A stretch of DNA of 64,000 nucleotides, taken from NCBI GenBank assembly GCA_035351315.1, contig DAOPVX010000003.1, forward strand, positions 5,762 through 69,761, read 5' to 3'. Positions 55,455 to 63,832 of this stretch are shown here, piece after piece. The first letter of the stretch is position 1. Each line of letters opens with the position of its first letter. The notes below the pieces were generated by a model. The model was not told the DNA's origin and searched no databases. It saw only the letters and a list, made by a program, of their open reading frames with translations. Source of the DNA: UBA1359 sp029570385. GTDB taxonomy: Bacteria > Patescibacteriota > Patescibacteriia > Patescibacteriales > Patescibacteriaceae. A program made the position numbers and the translations under genes.

Positions 55455-55784
55455 TTAGCGATTATCACCACTGCCGTGCAATTGATCCCGCTGCTGGCGA
55501 GATAATAGTTTATCTAAATTGTCTTGAGCCACTTGATTAAGCTCCAAATCTAATTCAGTGGCTAGTTGAGCCAGATACCATAAAACATCACCCAATTCTT
55601 TAGCGACGGCTTGACGTTGTTCAGTGCTAACTATTCCTTGTTGATCACGAAAAATTTTTTTAATCTTTTCCACTACTTCGCCGCTTTCACCAGCTAGCCC
55701 CAAAGCCGGATAAACAAAGCCCTGACCAATAACCGGATAAACTGCCGTCTGGCGGCTTTTCTTCTGATACTCATTGAATTCCAT
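55455..55784 (-). CDS. MazG-like NTP pyrophosphohydrolase
   Basis: 109 residues. GESGEVVEKIKKIFRD and AKELGDVLWYLAQLATEL carry the four acidic metal ligands (ExxE ... ExxD) of the all-alpha MazG fold. Hydrolyses aberrant or excess NTPs, releasing PPi, which the pyrophosphatases could use. Ten bases after the COG2426 gene. Confidence 0.92.
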   Translation of the reverse strand: MEFNEYQKKSRQTAVYPVIGQGFVYPALGLAGESGEVVEKIKKIFRDQQGIVSTEQRQAVAKELGDVLWYLAQLATELDLELNQVAQDNLDKLLSRQQRDQLHGSGDNR

Positions 55785-55794
55785 AAAATTTATT

Positions 55795-56277
55795 TTAGAT
55801 AATAGCGGTCACGCCAACTGTTAAAATAGTAACGATGAGGCCGGCAATAATAACGCCACCAAAAATCGGCCAAAAGGCTTTACGCACTGGCACGCCAAAT
55901 AACCAAGCAGCAATTGCTCCGGTCCAAGCGCCCGTCATCGGCAAAGGAACGGCCACAAATAAACATAGGGCTAATAGGCCGTATTTCTCAAATTGCTGAC
56001 TGGTCTTGCGACGGGTCCGCCGAAAGATAGCCTCAAGAACTCTAGTCCAAAACTTAGAATAACGCTTAGCTAATTGAACAATTTTATTAAGTCCTAAAAT
56101 AATCACTGGAATCGGCAAACTATTACCAATAACCGCTAGAATAAAAGCAGTTAATGGCTTAACGTGCCAAACAGTAATGGCTAAAGGAATTGTCGCCCGC
56201 AATTCAGTAACCGGAATAGCTGAATAAACAACGGTCCATAACTCTTTAGAGGACAAAATAGTTGGCAAAATATCCAT
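55795..56277 (-). CDS. COG2426-type small membrane transporter-like protein
   Basis: 160 residues, four hydrophobic segments. IPVTELRATIPLAI and FVAVPLPMTGAWTGAIAAWLFG are family features of the 'small multi-drug export' group (PF06695-like). Transport substrate unknown. Eleven bases after the pilin gene. Confidence 0.85.
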   Translation of the reverse strand: MDILPTILSSKELWTVVYSAIPVTELRATIPLAITVWHVKPLTAFILAVIGNSLPIPVIILGLNKIVQLAKRYSKFWTRVLEAIFRRTRRKTSQQFEKYGLLALCLFVAVPLPMTGAWTGAIAAWLFGVPVRKAFWPIFGGVIIAGLIVTILTVGVTAII

Positions 56278-56288
56278 GATTTATAAAT

Positions 56289-56702
56289 TTAATAGCCCAT
56301 AGTAGCCGGGGTGGCGGTATAGTCTTGGTTAGTTCCTTCTAAGTGATAGCTTAATTCATAATTTAATCCAGTTGTACTACTATACACATAAGAATAAACA
56401 CCCTTAGGATCTGAAGGGATAACTTCCATATAAGCATTGGGACAGTTAGTGTCTTGAAAACCATCTGGACCAATACAACCATAATCGTAACCATGTCCAA
56501 GATTGCCGCCATCAATGGGATAAGAATTGTTTTGATTAAAATACATCTCCAGTGCTGTTCTAATTTGCTTGATATCTGATAAACGACGGGCATCCCGCGA
56601 TTTAACCCGAGCGTTATTAAGCGCTACGACTGATAAAGTAGATAATAGGGCAATAATGGCGATAACCACTAACAACTCAATTAAAGTAAAACCTTTTCTC
56701 AT
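56289..56702 (-). CDS. Type IV pilin-like protein (prepilin)
   Basis: 137 residues. Class III signal MRKG-FTLIELLVVIAIIALL with cleavage before Phe5 and Glu at +5, then a helix and a globular part with two Cys (YDYGCIGPD, QDTNCPNAY) that may form a disulphide. Resembles pseudopilins/type IV pilins of CPR, used for uptake or attachment. A -10 TATAAT (56729-56734, minus strand) gives a leader of about 20 bases. First gene of its operon. Confidence 0.92.
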   Translation of the reverse strand: MRKGFTLIELLVVIAIIALLSTLSVVALNNARVKSRDARRLSDIKQIRTALEMYFNQNNSYPIDGGNLGHGYDYGCIGPDGFQDTNCPNAYMEVIPSDPKGVYSYVYSSTTGLNYELSYHLEGTNQDYTATPATMGY

Positions 56703-56896
56703 AAATTGATTTAATATTTAATAAATTCATTATAATCTAATTTGGCTAGTATCGCCAGTCAATCTTGTTAAAATGAACCCAAATTAAATTATATTAAACT
56801 TTATTGCGCACTGATTCGGTCCGAGCTTTATCAATGGGACTATAACAGCTATGATAATAATTGTCTAATTACTAGTTTAGACACACAAAATTAGCT

Positions 56897-56925
56897 CAAA
56901 AAAAACCCAGCCGGAGCTGGGTTAT
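56897..56925 (-). terminator. Terminator of pyrophosphatase 2
   Basis: AACCCAGC / GCTGGGTT stem with CGGA loop; eight T on the minus strand, 12 bases after the stop. Confidence 0.93.
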
Positions 56926-56934
56926 ATTGTAATT

Positions 56935-59118
56935 TTAAAAAAGAATAGTGATGCCAGCGGTCACGATAGCGACCATGGACATCAGTTTTATTAATATATT
57001 CAATGCTGGGCCAGAGGTATCCTTACAAGGATCCCCGACCATATCACCGATGACGGCGGCCTTATGGGCGGCTGAACCTTTACCACCCAAATGGCCCTCT
57101 TCAATGTATTTTTTGGCGTTATCCCAGGCTCCTCCGGCATTAGCCAAAAAAACGGCCATGCCAAACCCAGTTGTCATGGCGCTTAATAATAAGCCCATGA
57201 CACCGGCAACACCTAGAAACACCCCCGTTATAATTGGGGTGATTACAGCTAATAGTGCCGGGATAATCATCGCCCGCTGAGCGCCCTGAGTGGAGATCTG
57301 TATACATCTCTGGTACTCCGGGCTTTCGGAGCCATCCAAAATACGTGGGTTGCTAAATTGTCGGCGGACTTCCGCCACCATTTTTTTAGCAACCTTACTA
57401 ACGGCGCCGGTGGTTAAGCCAATGAACACCAGTACCGCCATCGCGCCGATAAAGGCGCCGACGATGAACTTGGGGTTCATCGCATGGACCTGGTAATAAT
57501 TAACCAGGTCCAGAATATTAGCCTTGGCTAACGGGACTTCCTGGTTATTAATAACCAGGTTAATGTCCCCTTTCCGCAACAGGGCTAATTTGATTTCCTC
57601 CACATACGACGCCAACAGGGCCATCGCCGTCAGGGCGGCTGACCCAATTGCGAAGCCCTTTCCAGTGGCTGCCGTAGTGTTACCGACGGCATCTAGCATG
57701 TCGGTTCTTTGCCGAACATGCCCTGGCAACTTAGCCATTTCAGCATTGCCCCCGGCATTGTCAGCAATAGCACCGAAGGCGTCAGTTGCCAAGACAAAGC
57801 CAAGATTAGCCAACATGCCAACAGCCGCCATAGCAATACCGGAAAGGCCCTGAGCAATATTACTGACACTCAGGCTAAAGCCTGAGGCACAGAAAAAAGC
57901 CCCGACCATTCCGATACATACAGCGATAACCGGAACACTGGTCGAATTCATACCTAACTCTAAGCCACTGGTGATCACCGTGGCTGAAGAGGTTGCAGCA
58001 CTCTCAGCGACTCGCTGAGTTGGCTGATAGTCTTGTGAAGTCTGGTAATTAACCCAGACTCCAATAACTACGCCAACTAACAGGCCTAGAGTCACTGATA
58101 GCGACAACCCTAACCAATTTTGCAGGCCCAGCTGGGACGTGACCACAAAGGTGGCGCCAGCAATCAATACTGAGCTTAGCCAAATTCCATTATTAATGGA
58201 ACCGACCAGCTCTTTCATGCCGGAACTATTTTTGGCCTTGACAATAAACAGGGAAATGATTGAAAAAATTACTCCCAAACCGCCAATAATCATTGGCAGT
58301 AAAACATATTTTGTTTGCGTGTCCAGGGATAGCCCTTGGCTAGAGCTAGCAAACAAGGCCGCCGCCGCCAAAATGGCGCCGGCGTAGGACTCATATAAGT
58401 CCGCGCCCATGCCAGCTACATCGCCAACATTGTCGCCAACATTGTCAGCAATGACTGCTGGGTTGCGCGGATCATCTTCCGCCAAACCGGCGTCATTTTT
58501 ACCAACTAAGTCCGCCCCCATGTCGGCAGCTTTGGTAAAAATGCCGCCGCCAACTCTGGCAAATAGAGCCTGTAAAGAAGCTCCCATGCCAAAAGTTAAC
58601 ATGATGGTGGTTATCGTTAGCATTTTTGACTGAGGATCGCCCTGAAAGAAATAATTCAATATGTAAAACCATATTGAAACATCTAACAGAGCGAACCCAA
58701 CTACCCCAAAGCTTAAAACTGCACCGCCTCTAAGGGCGACCTGCAAGCCAGCGTTCAGGGAGTCTTGGGCTGCTCTAGCCACCCGAGAGGCAGCATGAGT
58801 GGCCGCTAACATGCCAACATATCCGGCTAGCGCTGAAAAAACGCCACCGGTTAAAAAAGAAAACGGCGTATAGCGGCTCATCAGATTGAGGCTATAAGCC
58901 GCAATAGCGAAAAAAATGCTCGTGACCAAGAAAACAATAGCAACGACCTTGTACTGCTGCCGCAGATAGGCCATTGCTCCTTCCTGGACGAGCCCGGCAA
59001 TTTCTTGCATTCTTTCATTGCCTGGATCCTTTTTTTTCATCTGAACATACAGGATTCGCGCAAACAAAAGAGCCAAGATTCCGGCTATTGGTATGAACCA
59101 GAAGACTGTTGGAACCAT
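56935..59118 (-). CDS. hppA: Membrane-bound pyrophosphatase, K+-dependent type
   Basis: 727 residues, about 16 membrane segments. GGGIFTKAADMGADLVGK, DDPRNPAVIADNVGDNVGD and DNAKKYIEEGHLGGKGSAAH are intact. DAVGNTTAATGKG has Ala where pyrophosphatase 1 has Lys, the accepted mark of K+-dependent enzymes (Na+- or H+-pumping); DLYESYAGAI also fits that group. The gene is visibly richer in G+C than its neighbours and has a canonical SD (AAGGAGG, 8 bases before ATG), both unlike nearby core genes, which suggests transfer or distinct regulation. Confidence 0.95.
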   Translation of the reverse strand: MVPTVFWFIPIAGILALLFARILYVQMKKKDPGNERMQEIAGLVQEGAMAYLRQQYKVVAIVFLVTSIFFAIAAYSLNLMSRYTPFSFLTGGVFSALAGYVGMLAATHAASRVARAAQDSLNAGLQVALRGGAVLSFGVVGFALLDVSIWFYILNYFFQGDPQSKMLTITTIMLTFGMGASLQALFARVGGGIFTKAADMGADLVGKNDAGLAEDDPRNPAVIADNVGDNVGDVAGMGADLYESYAGAILAAAALFASSSQGLSLDTQTKYVLLPMIIGGLGVIFSIISLFIVKAKNSSGMKELVGSINNGIWLSSVLIAGATFVVTSQLGLQNWLGLSLSVTLGLLVGVVIGVWVNYQTSQDYQPTQRVAESAATSSATVITSGLELGMNSTSVPVIAVCIGMVGAFFCASGFSLSVSNIAQGLSGIAMAAVGMLANLGFVLATDAFGAIADNAGGNAEMAKLPGHVRQRTDMLDAVGNTTAATGKGFAIGSAALTAMALLASYVEEIKLALLRKGDINLVINNQEVPLAKANILDLVNYYQVHAMNPKFIVGAFIGAMAVLVFIGLTTGAVSKVAKKMVAEVRRQFSNPRILDGSESPEYQRCIQISTQGAQRAMIIPALLAVITPIITGVFLGVAGVMGLLLSAMTTGFGMAVFLANAGGAWDNAKKYIEEGHLGGKGSAAHKAAVIGDMVGDPCKDTSGPALNILIKLMSMVAIVTAGITILF

Positions 59119-59289
59119 CTCTTGTTCCTCCTTTTTTTATTTTTGTTGTCAATGGACAATTTAAAGAATTCTTAACATATTTAAAAAAATTTAGCAAGGG
59201 TATATATTAATCCATCTCGGTTTATTCTCTTGCCCCCTGTGGAGTCTAAAATGAGAGTGAACTGATTCAGGGTCTTTTAAAAAATATGG

Positions 59290-59643
59290 CTAATATATTT
59301 TAATTTTTCTTAATTGTCGTCGCCGCTCTAAATAATCCGGCATAGTTTGAGCGACCAATCGCCAAAAACGCGGTGAATGATTGAGCTCCTTTAAATGACA
59401 TAACTCATGAACAATAATATAATCAGCCAATTCGCTAGGTAAATTAACTAAACGATAGTTAAAATTAAGATTGCCCTGTCGAGAACAGCTGCCCCAACGA
59501 GATCGCTGATTCTTAACACTAACTCGATTATATTGAAATCCATAGAATTGGTTGTAGTATTCCAGACGTTCGTGAATTAAATGGCCGGCTATAGTCTTAT
59601 ACTGCCAATAATCTTTATTGGCCCGCTGTCGATTAAAAATCAT
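59290..59643 (-). CDS. YgjP/SprT-like (DUF45, WLM-type) metallopeptidase, short form
   Basis: 117 residues against about 230 for full-length YgjP. Keeps the diagnostic RSRWGSCSRQGNLNFNYRLV and the zinc motif VHELCHLKELNHSPRFW (HExxH plus a later His). Only the C-terminal catalytic part is present. The start is ATG 59643 (a TTG two codons earlier is open). Stand-alone gene upstream of pyrophosphatase 2. Confidence 0.9.
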   Translation of the reverse strand: MIFNRQRANKDYWQYKTIAGHLIHERLEYYNQFYGFQYNRVSVKNQRSRWGSCSRQGNLNFNYRLVNLPSELADYIIVHELCHLKELNHSPRFWRLVAQTMPDYLERRRQLRKIKIY

Positions 59644-59708
59644 AAACAAACCTGTTTTATAAATTATTTAAAGATCTTAACAAAAATAGGCTAATTTTAC
59701 TACAGCTC

Positions 59709-59737
59709 TTGATTTTTTTTGGCAAAAGGCATAAAAT
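59709..59737 (+). promoter_or_regulatory. Promoter of the helical-repeat gene (TTGATT-17-TAAAAT)
   Basis: -35 59709-59714, 17-base spacer, -10 59732-59737; leader of roughly 27 bases. Confidence 0.6.
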
Positions 59738-59770
59738 TTAATTAAGCTAAAAATTTAATTAAACCTTTTT

Positions 59771-60670
59771 ATGAAACAAGAAGAGATTAATCTGGGGTTT
59801 GATAGTAATGCGGCGATTAATAGAAATAATAACCAGGAAAATGAATTAGTGAATCAATTTATGGAGAAAGAAGGGACTGGCCTAAACCTTAATAGTGATA
59901 AGGATCTAGAAAAAAAGTTAGCAAATCAATTTACGAAAAAAGAAGAACTGGATCGAGAAAATGAATTAGTGAATGAATTAGTGAATCAATCCAACGAGTC
60001 TCTTGAGGCACAAAAAATAGATCCTTTTGCTAAGGGTCGAGAACGTCTAGCTTCAATTGGTGAATTCTTTTCCCATACCAAAGACAAGGCCATATCTTTA
60101 TTCAAAAAAATTGGCGGAGCTTTATCAAGATTCGGCTCAAAGGCTAAATCGTTCGGTATTGATGTATTAGCCGCCACCCTGTCGGCTGATGTTTTAGCTA
60201 AAAAAGGTTACGAGTTCGCCAGCGATAAAGTAGGCGAAGCTAAAGAATTTGTTTCCGAATTTGTCGGATCGAATTATGATAAAGCTCGTGATTTTACTCA
60301 AAACAAAACGAATCAGGTCAAAGAATTTGCTCAAGATAAAGTTGAAATGGCTAAAGATCTAGCCTTTTATACTGCCGGCAAGACTAAAGAGGGCTTAGAA
60401 AAAGTAGGCCATGGTATTGAAAATAGATATAATAAAATTAAAACTTTTGCTGAAAATGCTTTTGCCGCGGCCAAACTGGAAGTTGCTAAAATTAAAGACG
60501 CTTATCGTCAAAAAATGAACGCTATTAGACTAAACCGTCTAACTGCTGAACATGAAAAGATATTGCAGGAAGAACAAAAAGCCTCAGAAAAGGCTGAAAA
60601 ACTTCGCTTAAAACGAGAAAGCTTATTAGAAAAAATAGGCCTTCTCCAATCAGTGGAAAATGCCAGCTAA
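59771..60670 (+). CDS. Amphipathic helical-repeat protein (LEA/apolipoprotein-like), unknown
   Basis: 299 residues. The N-terminus repeats an ENELVNQ(F/S) unit at about residues 23, 46 (variant KLANQF) and 63-75 (ELVNELVNQ), encoded by near-identical DNA. The middle (about 105-240) has imperfect 11-residue amphipathic repeats (KVGEAKEFVSEF, KTNQVKEFAQDKVEMAKDLA), as in LEA or apolipoprotein-like proteins that bind membranes or protect on drying. The C-terminus is a charged coiled coil. No enzymatic motif; function unknown. Own promoter. Confidence 0.75.
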   Translation: MKQEEINLGFDSNAAINRNNNQENELVNQFMEKEGTGLNLNSDKDLEKKLANQFTKKEELDRENELVNELVNQSNESLEAQKIDPFAKGRERLASIGEFFSHTKDKAISLFKKIGGALSRFGSKAKSFGIDVLAATLSADVLAKKGYEFASDKVGEAKEFVSEFVGSNYDKARDFTQNKTNQVKEFAQDKVEMAKDLAFYTAGKTKEGLEKVGHGIENRYNKIKTFAENAFAAAKLEVAKIKDAYRQKMNAIRLNRLTAEHEKILQEEQKASEKAEKLRLKRESLLEKIGLLQSVENAS

Positions 60671-60694
60671 TTTTAGCCTATAAATATTATTTCT

Positions 60695-61060
60695 ATGAAC
60701 AAACAGGAATTAATCGATAAAATAAAAGCTAGCTCAATTGAAGCTACCCGCAAACAACAAATTATCAATTTATTAGAAAATAATGATTTAACCTTGGATA
60801 TTAAAGAGCAAATTAAAACTCTAATCCAAGAAGACATTGACTCTGACCTCTCAGTACCATTTACTCCAGAAGATTATTCAGCTATGAACGCAGCCACAGA
60901 ACAAATGTCTAACGAAATTGCTAATGTGGAAAACGAATTAAACAAAGACATGGAGTTTGTAGAAAACGAATTAAATGATCTAGAAACATTCATCAACGAT
61001 ACTGGTAAAGTTATTGACGAGGCACAAATAGATGCTCTCAGAAACGAAATGCAAAATTAA
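60695..61060 (+). CDS. Small acidic coiled-coil protein, unknown
   Basis: 121 residues, strongly acidic (VENELNKDMEFVENELNDLE), predicted almost entirely helical. No family recognised. 24 bases after the preceding gene, so co-transcribed; ends in a hairpin shared with the convergent gene. Could be a partner of the basic, helical upstream protein; speculative. Confidence 0.7.
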   Translation: MNKQELIDKIKASSIEATRKQQIINLLENNDLTLDIKEQIKTLIQEDIDSDLSVPFTPEDYSAMNAATEQMSNEIANVENELNKDMEFVENELNDLETFINDTGKVIDEAQIDALRNEMQN

Positions 61061-61083
61061 GCCAACTTCTACTCTATACAATA

Positions 61084-61112
61084 TAAAAACGCACCTTGGA
61101 GTGCGTTTTTAT
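61084..61112. terminator. Bidirectional terminator of convergent genes
   Basis: AAAACGCAC / GTGCGTTTT perfect stem with a six-base loop; overlaps the stop of the minus-strand gene. Confidence 0.9.
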
Positions 61113-61711
61113 ATTGACTGCTGCTGTTTTTGATCCGTTTTAAGTCTTTTGAGTAATTCTTGAGTTGCCAAAATACCGGCATCAGCTTGAGATAAAAAAT
61201 ATAATCGAGGATTAATTAAAAGTACTTTGCGTTGTTTCTTTTTAAGCAATCTTAAAGATTTTTTATCCGCCAAAGACAGTTCTTTAATGTTTTTAATTTT
61301 GATGCCACTTTTTTCAATATAGCCAATCAAGGTGCGTAAGCTGGCTTGAGCTAGATGACCGGCAAACCTTTCCTGACCATAAGAAAAAATCTCTGTGGGA
61401 TTAAATTTGCTGTTAGAATTATGGCGAACGGACGGTTCTTCAATAACTGTTGTTGAAGACAGTTGACACGAAGCGATCTCGTGCCTAAGATCATTAATTT
61501 TTTCACTATTTTGACCATTCGTTTGAGCTGCTAACGATTTATCTTGGTTAGCAACAGAATTATCAACGGCCTTCTCTGTTGGACTAAACGATTCTGGCTG
61601 AGTATATTTTTCTAAACTACCATCAACAGGGACAACAGCTTCGTCAATTTCATGACTGAGGTGATTGTCTTGTTTAGTAAAAAATGATTCAATCTTGTTT
61701 TGTCGGGCCAT
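61109..61711 (-). CDS. Hypothetical protein with N-terminal clamp-binding-like motif
   Basis: 200 residues. Residues 4-11 read QNKIESFF, an exact match to the PCNA-interacting (PIP) pattern Q-x-x-(I/L)-x-x-F-F and close to bacterial beta-clamp motifs. About 100 low-complexity polar residues follow, then a basic globular part (120-190) with LIGYIEKSGIKIKNIKELSLADKK and RLYFLSQADAGILATQELLKRLK. Family unknown. Shares a terminator with the opposite gene and follows the 333-residue gene after 55 bases. Confidence 0.65.
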   Translation of the reverse strand: MARQNKIESFFTKQDNHLSHEIDEAVVPVDGSLEKYTQPESFSPTEKAVDNSVANQDKSLAAQTNGQNSEKINDLRHEIASCQLSSTTVIEEPSVRHNSNSKFNPTEIFSYGQERFAGHLAQASLRTLIGYIEKSGIKIKNIKELSLADKKSLRLLKKKQRKVLLINPRLYFLSQADAGILATQELLKRLKTDQKQQQSI

Positions 61712-61766
61712 AATTATTTAATTTGCAGATAACCTTCAACGTAATTAAAAATGTTGACAAGTGCAG

Positions 61767-62768
61767 CTAATCTCTTTTAGAAAATGCTTTAAAATAATCG
61801 TCGCCAACATCCCAATCTAAATATTGTTTAGCTAATTTAGAAAAAGGAGTTTTTAAAAACTCATCAGTAATATTAGAAATATGACCATCTTTTAGAGCCA
61901 TAACTCCTTGAAACATTTTTAATTCATAGCCACCATTACCAAGTACTGAAGCTGCTGTATCCGGATAACGAGCACCTTCTGGAATTTCTCTAATCATAGC
62001 TGCTATTTTAAGTTTAAACCAATCCAAATAATTTTGACAAATTTCTGGAGTAAATTTAGCTAAAAATTGATTATTGTCTTCTATGGAATAAATGTCTTTA
62101 AAATTGGTCACAAAATAACGAAACAAACCTCTGCTATCTGTTGGCATTTCTTTTTCTGGAGTTAATGGTTTTTCTGTTATGGCTGTTTTTAACAGTGCCT
62201 GAATTTTCTTTTTATTGTTAATGCTTTCTCTTAGGGCTATACTAACATCCAAATCATGAACTTCCTCTAATAATTGTGTTTGATTAATTATTAAATTACT
62301 AACAAAATCATTGACTCTCTCTCGGCCCTCTGGTGTCTTAATTTCTTCAGTTAGGCTTTGCCAATATTGAGCACTCTCTAAGTCTTGTTGTTCACCAGTA
62401 ATCTTAAAAATTTCTTCAAATTCGTTAGCGTTTTTTTGAATTAAACTAACAATATCTTCCGTAGTCTGATCTTTTTGTTCAGAATTAACTTCAGACTGAT
62501 TGTCTTTTTCTTTTTCGTTGTCTATTTTTTCGCCATTATCAACCGTGCTTAAATCATCTTCTTGATCGTCAAATAACTCCGACTTTGGTCTTGGGAGACC
62601 AACTATTCCAATAGGCAAACCACGCTTATGGCTAGCCTCACTGGCCCGCCTCAAAATAGCCGACATATACTGCTTGCGTTTATCAACCATTTTATTAAAA
62701 GCATCTCTCCTTCGGTTTGCAGCTAAATCATTAGAATTATCGGCTATGGGACTTTCCAATTTATTCAT
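61767..62768 (-). CDS. Hypothetical protein, mostly helical, unknown
   Basis: 333 residues. A basic N-terminus (NRRRDAFNKMVDKRKQYMSAILRR), an acidic linker (about 70-105), then a helical domain (110-330). No recognised motif. Extended -10 promoter (TGGTATAAT, about 62795-62803 on the minus strand) and a leader of about 20 bases. First of two minus-strand unknown genes. Confidence 0.7.
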   Translation of the reverse strand: MNKLESPIADNSNDLAANRRRDAFNKMVDKRKQYMSAILRRASEASHKRGLPIGIVGLPRPKSELFDDQEDDLSTVDNGEKIDNEKEKDNQSEVNSEQKDQTTEDIVSLIQKNANEFEEIFKITGEQQDLESAQYWQSLTEEIKTPEGRERVNDFVSNLIINQTQLLEEVHDLDVSIALRESINNKKKIQALLKTAITEKPLTPEKEMPTDSRGLFRYFVTNFKDIYSIEDNNQFLAKFTPEICQNYLDWFKLKIAAMIREIPEGARYPDTAASVLGNGGYELKMFQGVMALKDGHISNITDEFLKTPFSKLAKQYLDWDVGDDYFKAFSKRD

Positions 62769-62849
62769 AAACCTATTTTACTAACTTATATTTTATTATA
62801 CCACGCTACCGCCAAGCTATAAACTACCTAGCCAAAACCATGTTTTATA

Positions 62850-62895
62850 AAAATAAAAATCCCCCAACGTCTTAATATAATTTGAGCGTTGAGGG
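62850..62895 (-). terminator. Terminator closing the structured region
   Basis: CCCCCAACG / CGTTGAGGG stem with one mismatch (62861-62895); on the minus strand followed by ATTTTTATTTTT. Confidence 0.75.
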
Positions 62896-63058
62896 AATTA
62901 AGCCAGCCCTAGTTTGCTTTGCCAGTGTTTCCGGCTTTCTGGAAACTCTGGGAAAAAATTATCATCCCAGATATCCGCCAGAAGTAAAAACTGGGGACAC
63001 CGGAAAGCTACATTGCTGGAAGGTAAAAAACAATGTACTAGTCCGGCCCGAAACATCA
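62896..63058 (-). other. Highly structured non-coding stretch, candidate structured RNA
   Basis: Three consecutive stems with little between them: GTTTCC / GGAAAC (62927-62946), CTGGGA / TCCCAG (62948-62970) and a two-tier stem CCGGA ... TACATTG / CAATGTA ... TCCGG (63000-63046) with a 4x4 internal loop. It lies between the stop of the 43-residue gene and an intrinsic terminator on the same strand, so it would be the 3' part of that transcript. No Rfam family recognised by eye. Confidence 0.55.
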
Positions 63059-63190
63059 TCACCACAATGATGCAAACAGTTTGAGTATTTTTTGTTTGTC
63101 ATCATAAAACTCCCGCCAATCGGGCTTTATTGAGAGAGTTGTGTACACCCTCATGGCAGAAAATAATTTTTTTGACATACTCTCTTCCAT
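63059..63190 (-). CDS. Small 43-residue protein, unknown
   Basis: Starts MEESMSKKLFSAMRVYTTLS and contains DWREFYDDKQKILKLFA. The ATG at 63190 follows AAAGGAGG with an 8-base gap, one of the strongest SD sites in the window, and a consensus promoter lies 50 bases upstream. The frame extends further upstream but without a start signal. No family known. Signals favour a genuine expressed small gene, although the transcript's purpose may be the structured RNA downstream. Confidence 0.6.
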   Translation of the reverse strand: MEESMSKKLFSAMRVYTTLSIKPDWREFYDDKQKILKLFASLW

Positions 63191-63239
63191 GAGAGACACC
63201 TCCTTTTTGTTTATTTTATATAAAAAGAGCCAGCTAAAT

Positions 63240-63268
63240 ACTCTAGCGTTTGTATTGATATCTGTCAA
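63240..63268 (-). promoter_or_regulatory. Promoter with inverted repeat over the -35
   Basis: -35 TTGACA (63263-63268), 17-base spacer, -10 TAGAGT (63240-63245). TGTCA-AC-TGACA (63263-63274) overlays the -35 and could be an operator. Confidence 0.68.
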
Positions 63269-63329
63269 CTGACATAACAGAATAACCTGCAAAATTTTGT
63301 TTTATTTATTTAGAAAAAACATATTTAGT

Positions 63330-63365
63330 TTTTAAAATAAAAAACCGCTGGGCGAACCATGCGGT
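63330..63365 (-). terminator. Terminator of the EF-hand-like lipoprotein gene
   Basis: ACCGC / GCGGT stem (63344-63365), T run TTTTTTATTTT on the minus strand. Confidence 0.82.
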
Positions 63366-63391
63366 AAAGTTGTATTTGAAATCACTCCCTA

Positions 63392-63832
63392 TTATATGTC
63401 TCTGTAGTTGAGTGATTTATGTCTTTGGTTTTTAACCTTTCGCTCGCGAAGGAGCTTATGGGGGAACTCTTGAAACTCTTTTTCAAAAGTTCCATTTTTT
63501 CTTCCGAAAGCTACTTTCGTAACTTCCCATTCTCCCTCGATATTTCCATATCGAGAGGTGACGGCAATGTCTTTTATGCCGTCATTGTTTAGGTCCTTGT
63601 ATACCAACTTTTCCGGACAATCTGGCAACGCCAGATCAAACCTTGGATTAGGCGGTTCACTTATGAGATAATAGTGATCCCAATAAGTGACCCCTTGATG
63701 ATAGCTCCGCATACCGCTTCCCTGTACATACAGGGTGGCTCCATTAATTTTGAGCCACGGTAAACTTCTTTTTTTTTCACAACCCATGAATAGTATTACT
63801 ACTATTACTACTAATAAATAAATTTTTTTCAT
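63392..63832 (-). CDS. Lipoprotein with calcium-binding-type repeat
   Basis: 146 residues. Signal peptide KIYLLVVIVVILFMGC with lipobox Cys18, so surface-anchored. VYKDLNNDGIKDIAVTSRYG is the D-x-N-x-D-G loop of FG-GAP/VCBS or dockerin-like calcium sites. The rest is beta-rich. Canonical SD (GGAG, 5 bases before ATG) and perfect promoter. Binding role likely, ligand unknown. Confidence 0.82.
   Translation of the reverse strand: MKKIYLLVVIVVILFMGCEKKRSLPWLKINGATLYVQGSGMRSYHQGVTYWDHYYLISEPPNPRFDLALPDCPEKLVYKDLNNDGIKDIAVTSRYGNIEGEWEVTKVAFGRKNGTFEKEFQEFPHKLLRERKVKNQRHKSLNYRDI

Noticed and set aside
62882..63070. 62-codon plus-strand frame starting at TTG
   Set aside because: It runs through the hairpin array and terminator; no SD or promoter on that strand. 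The structure explains the sequence better.
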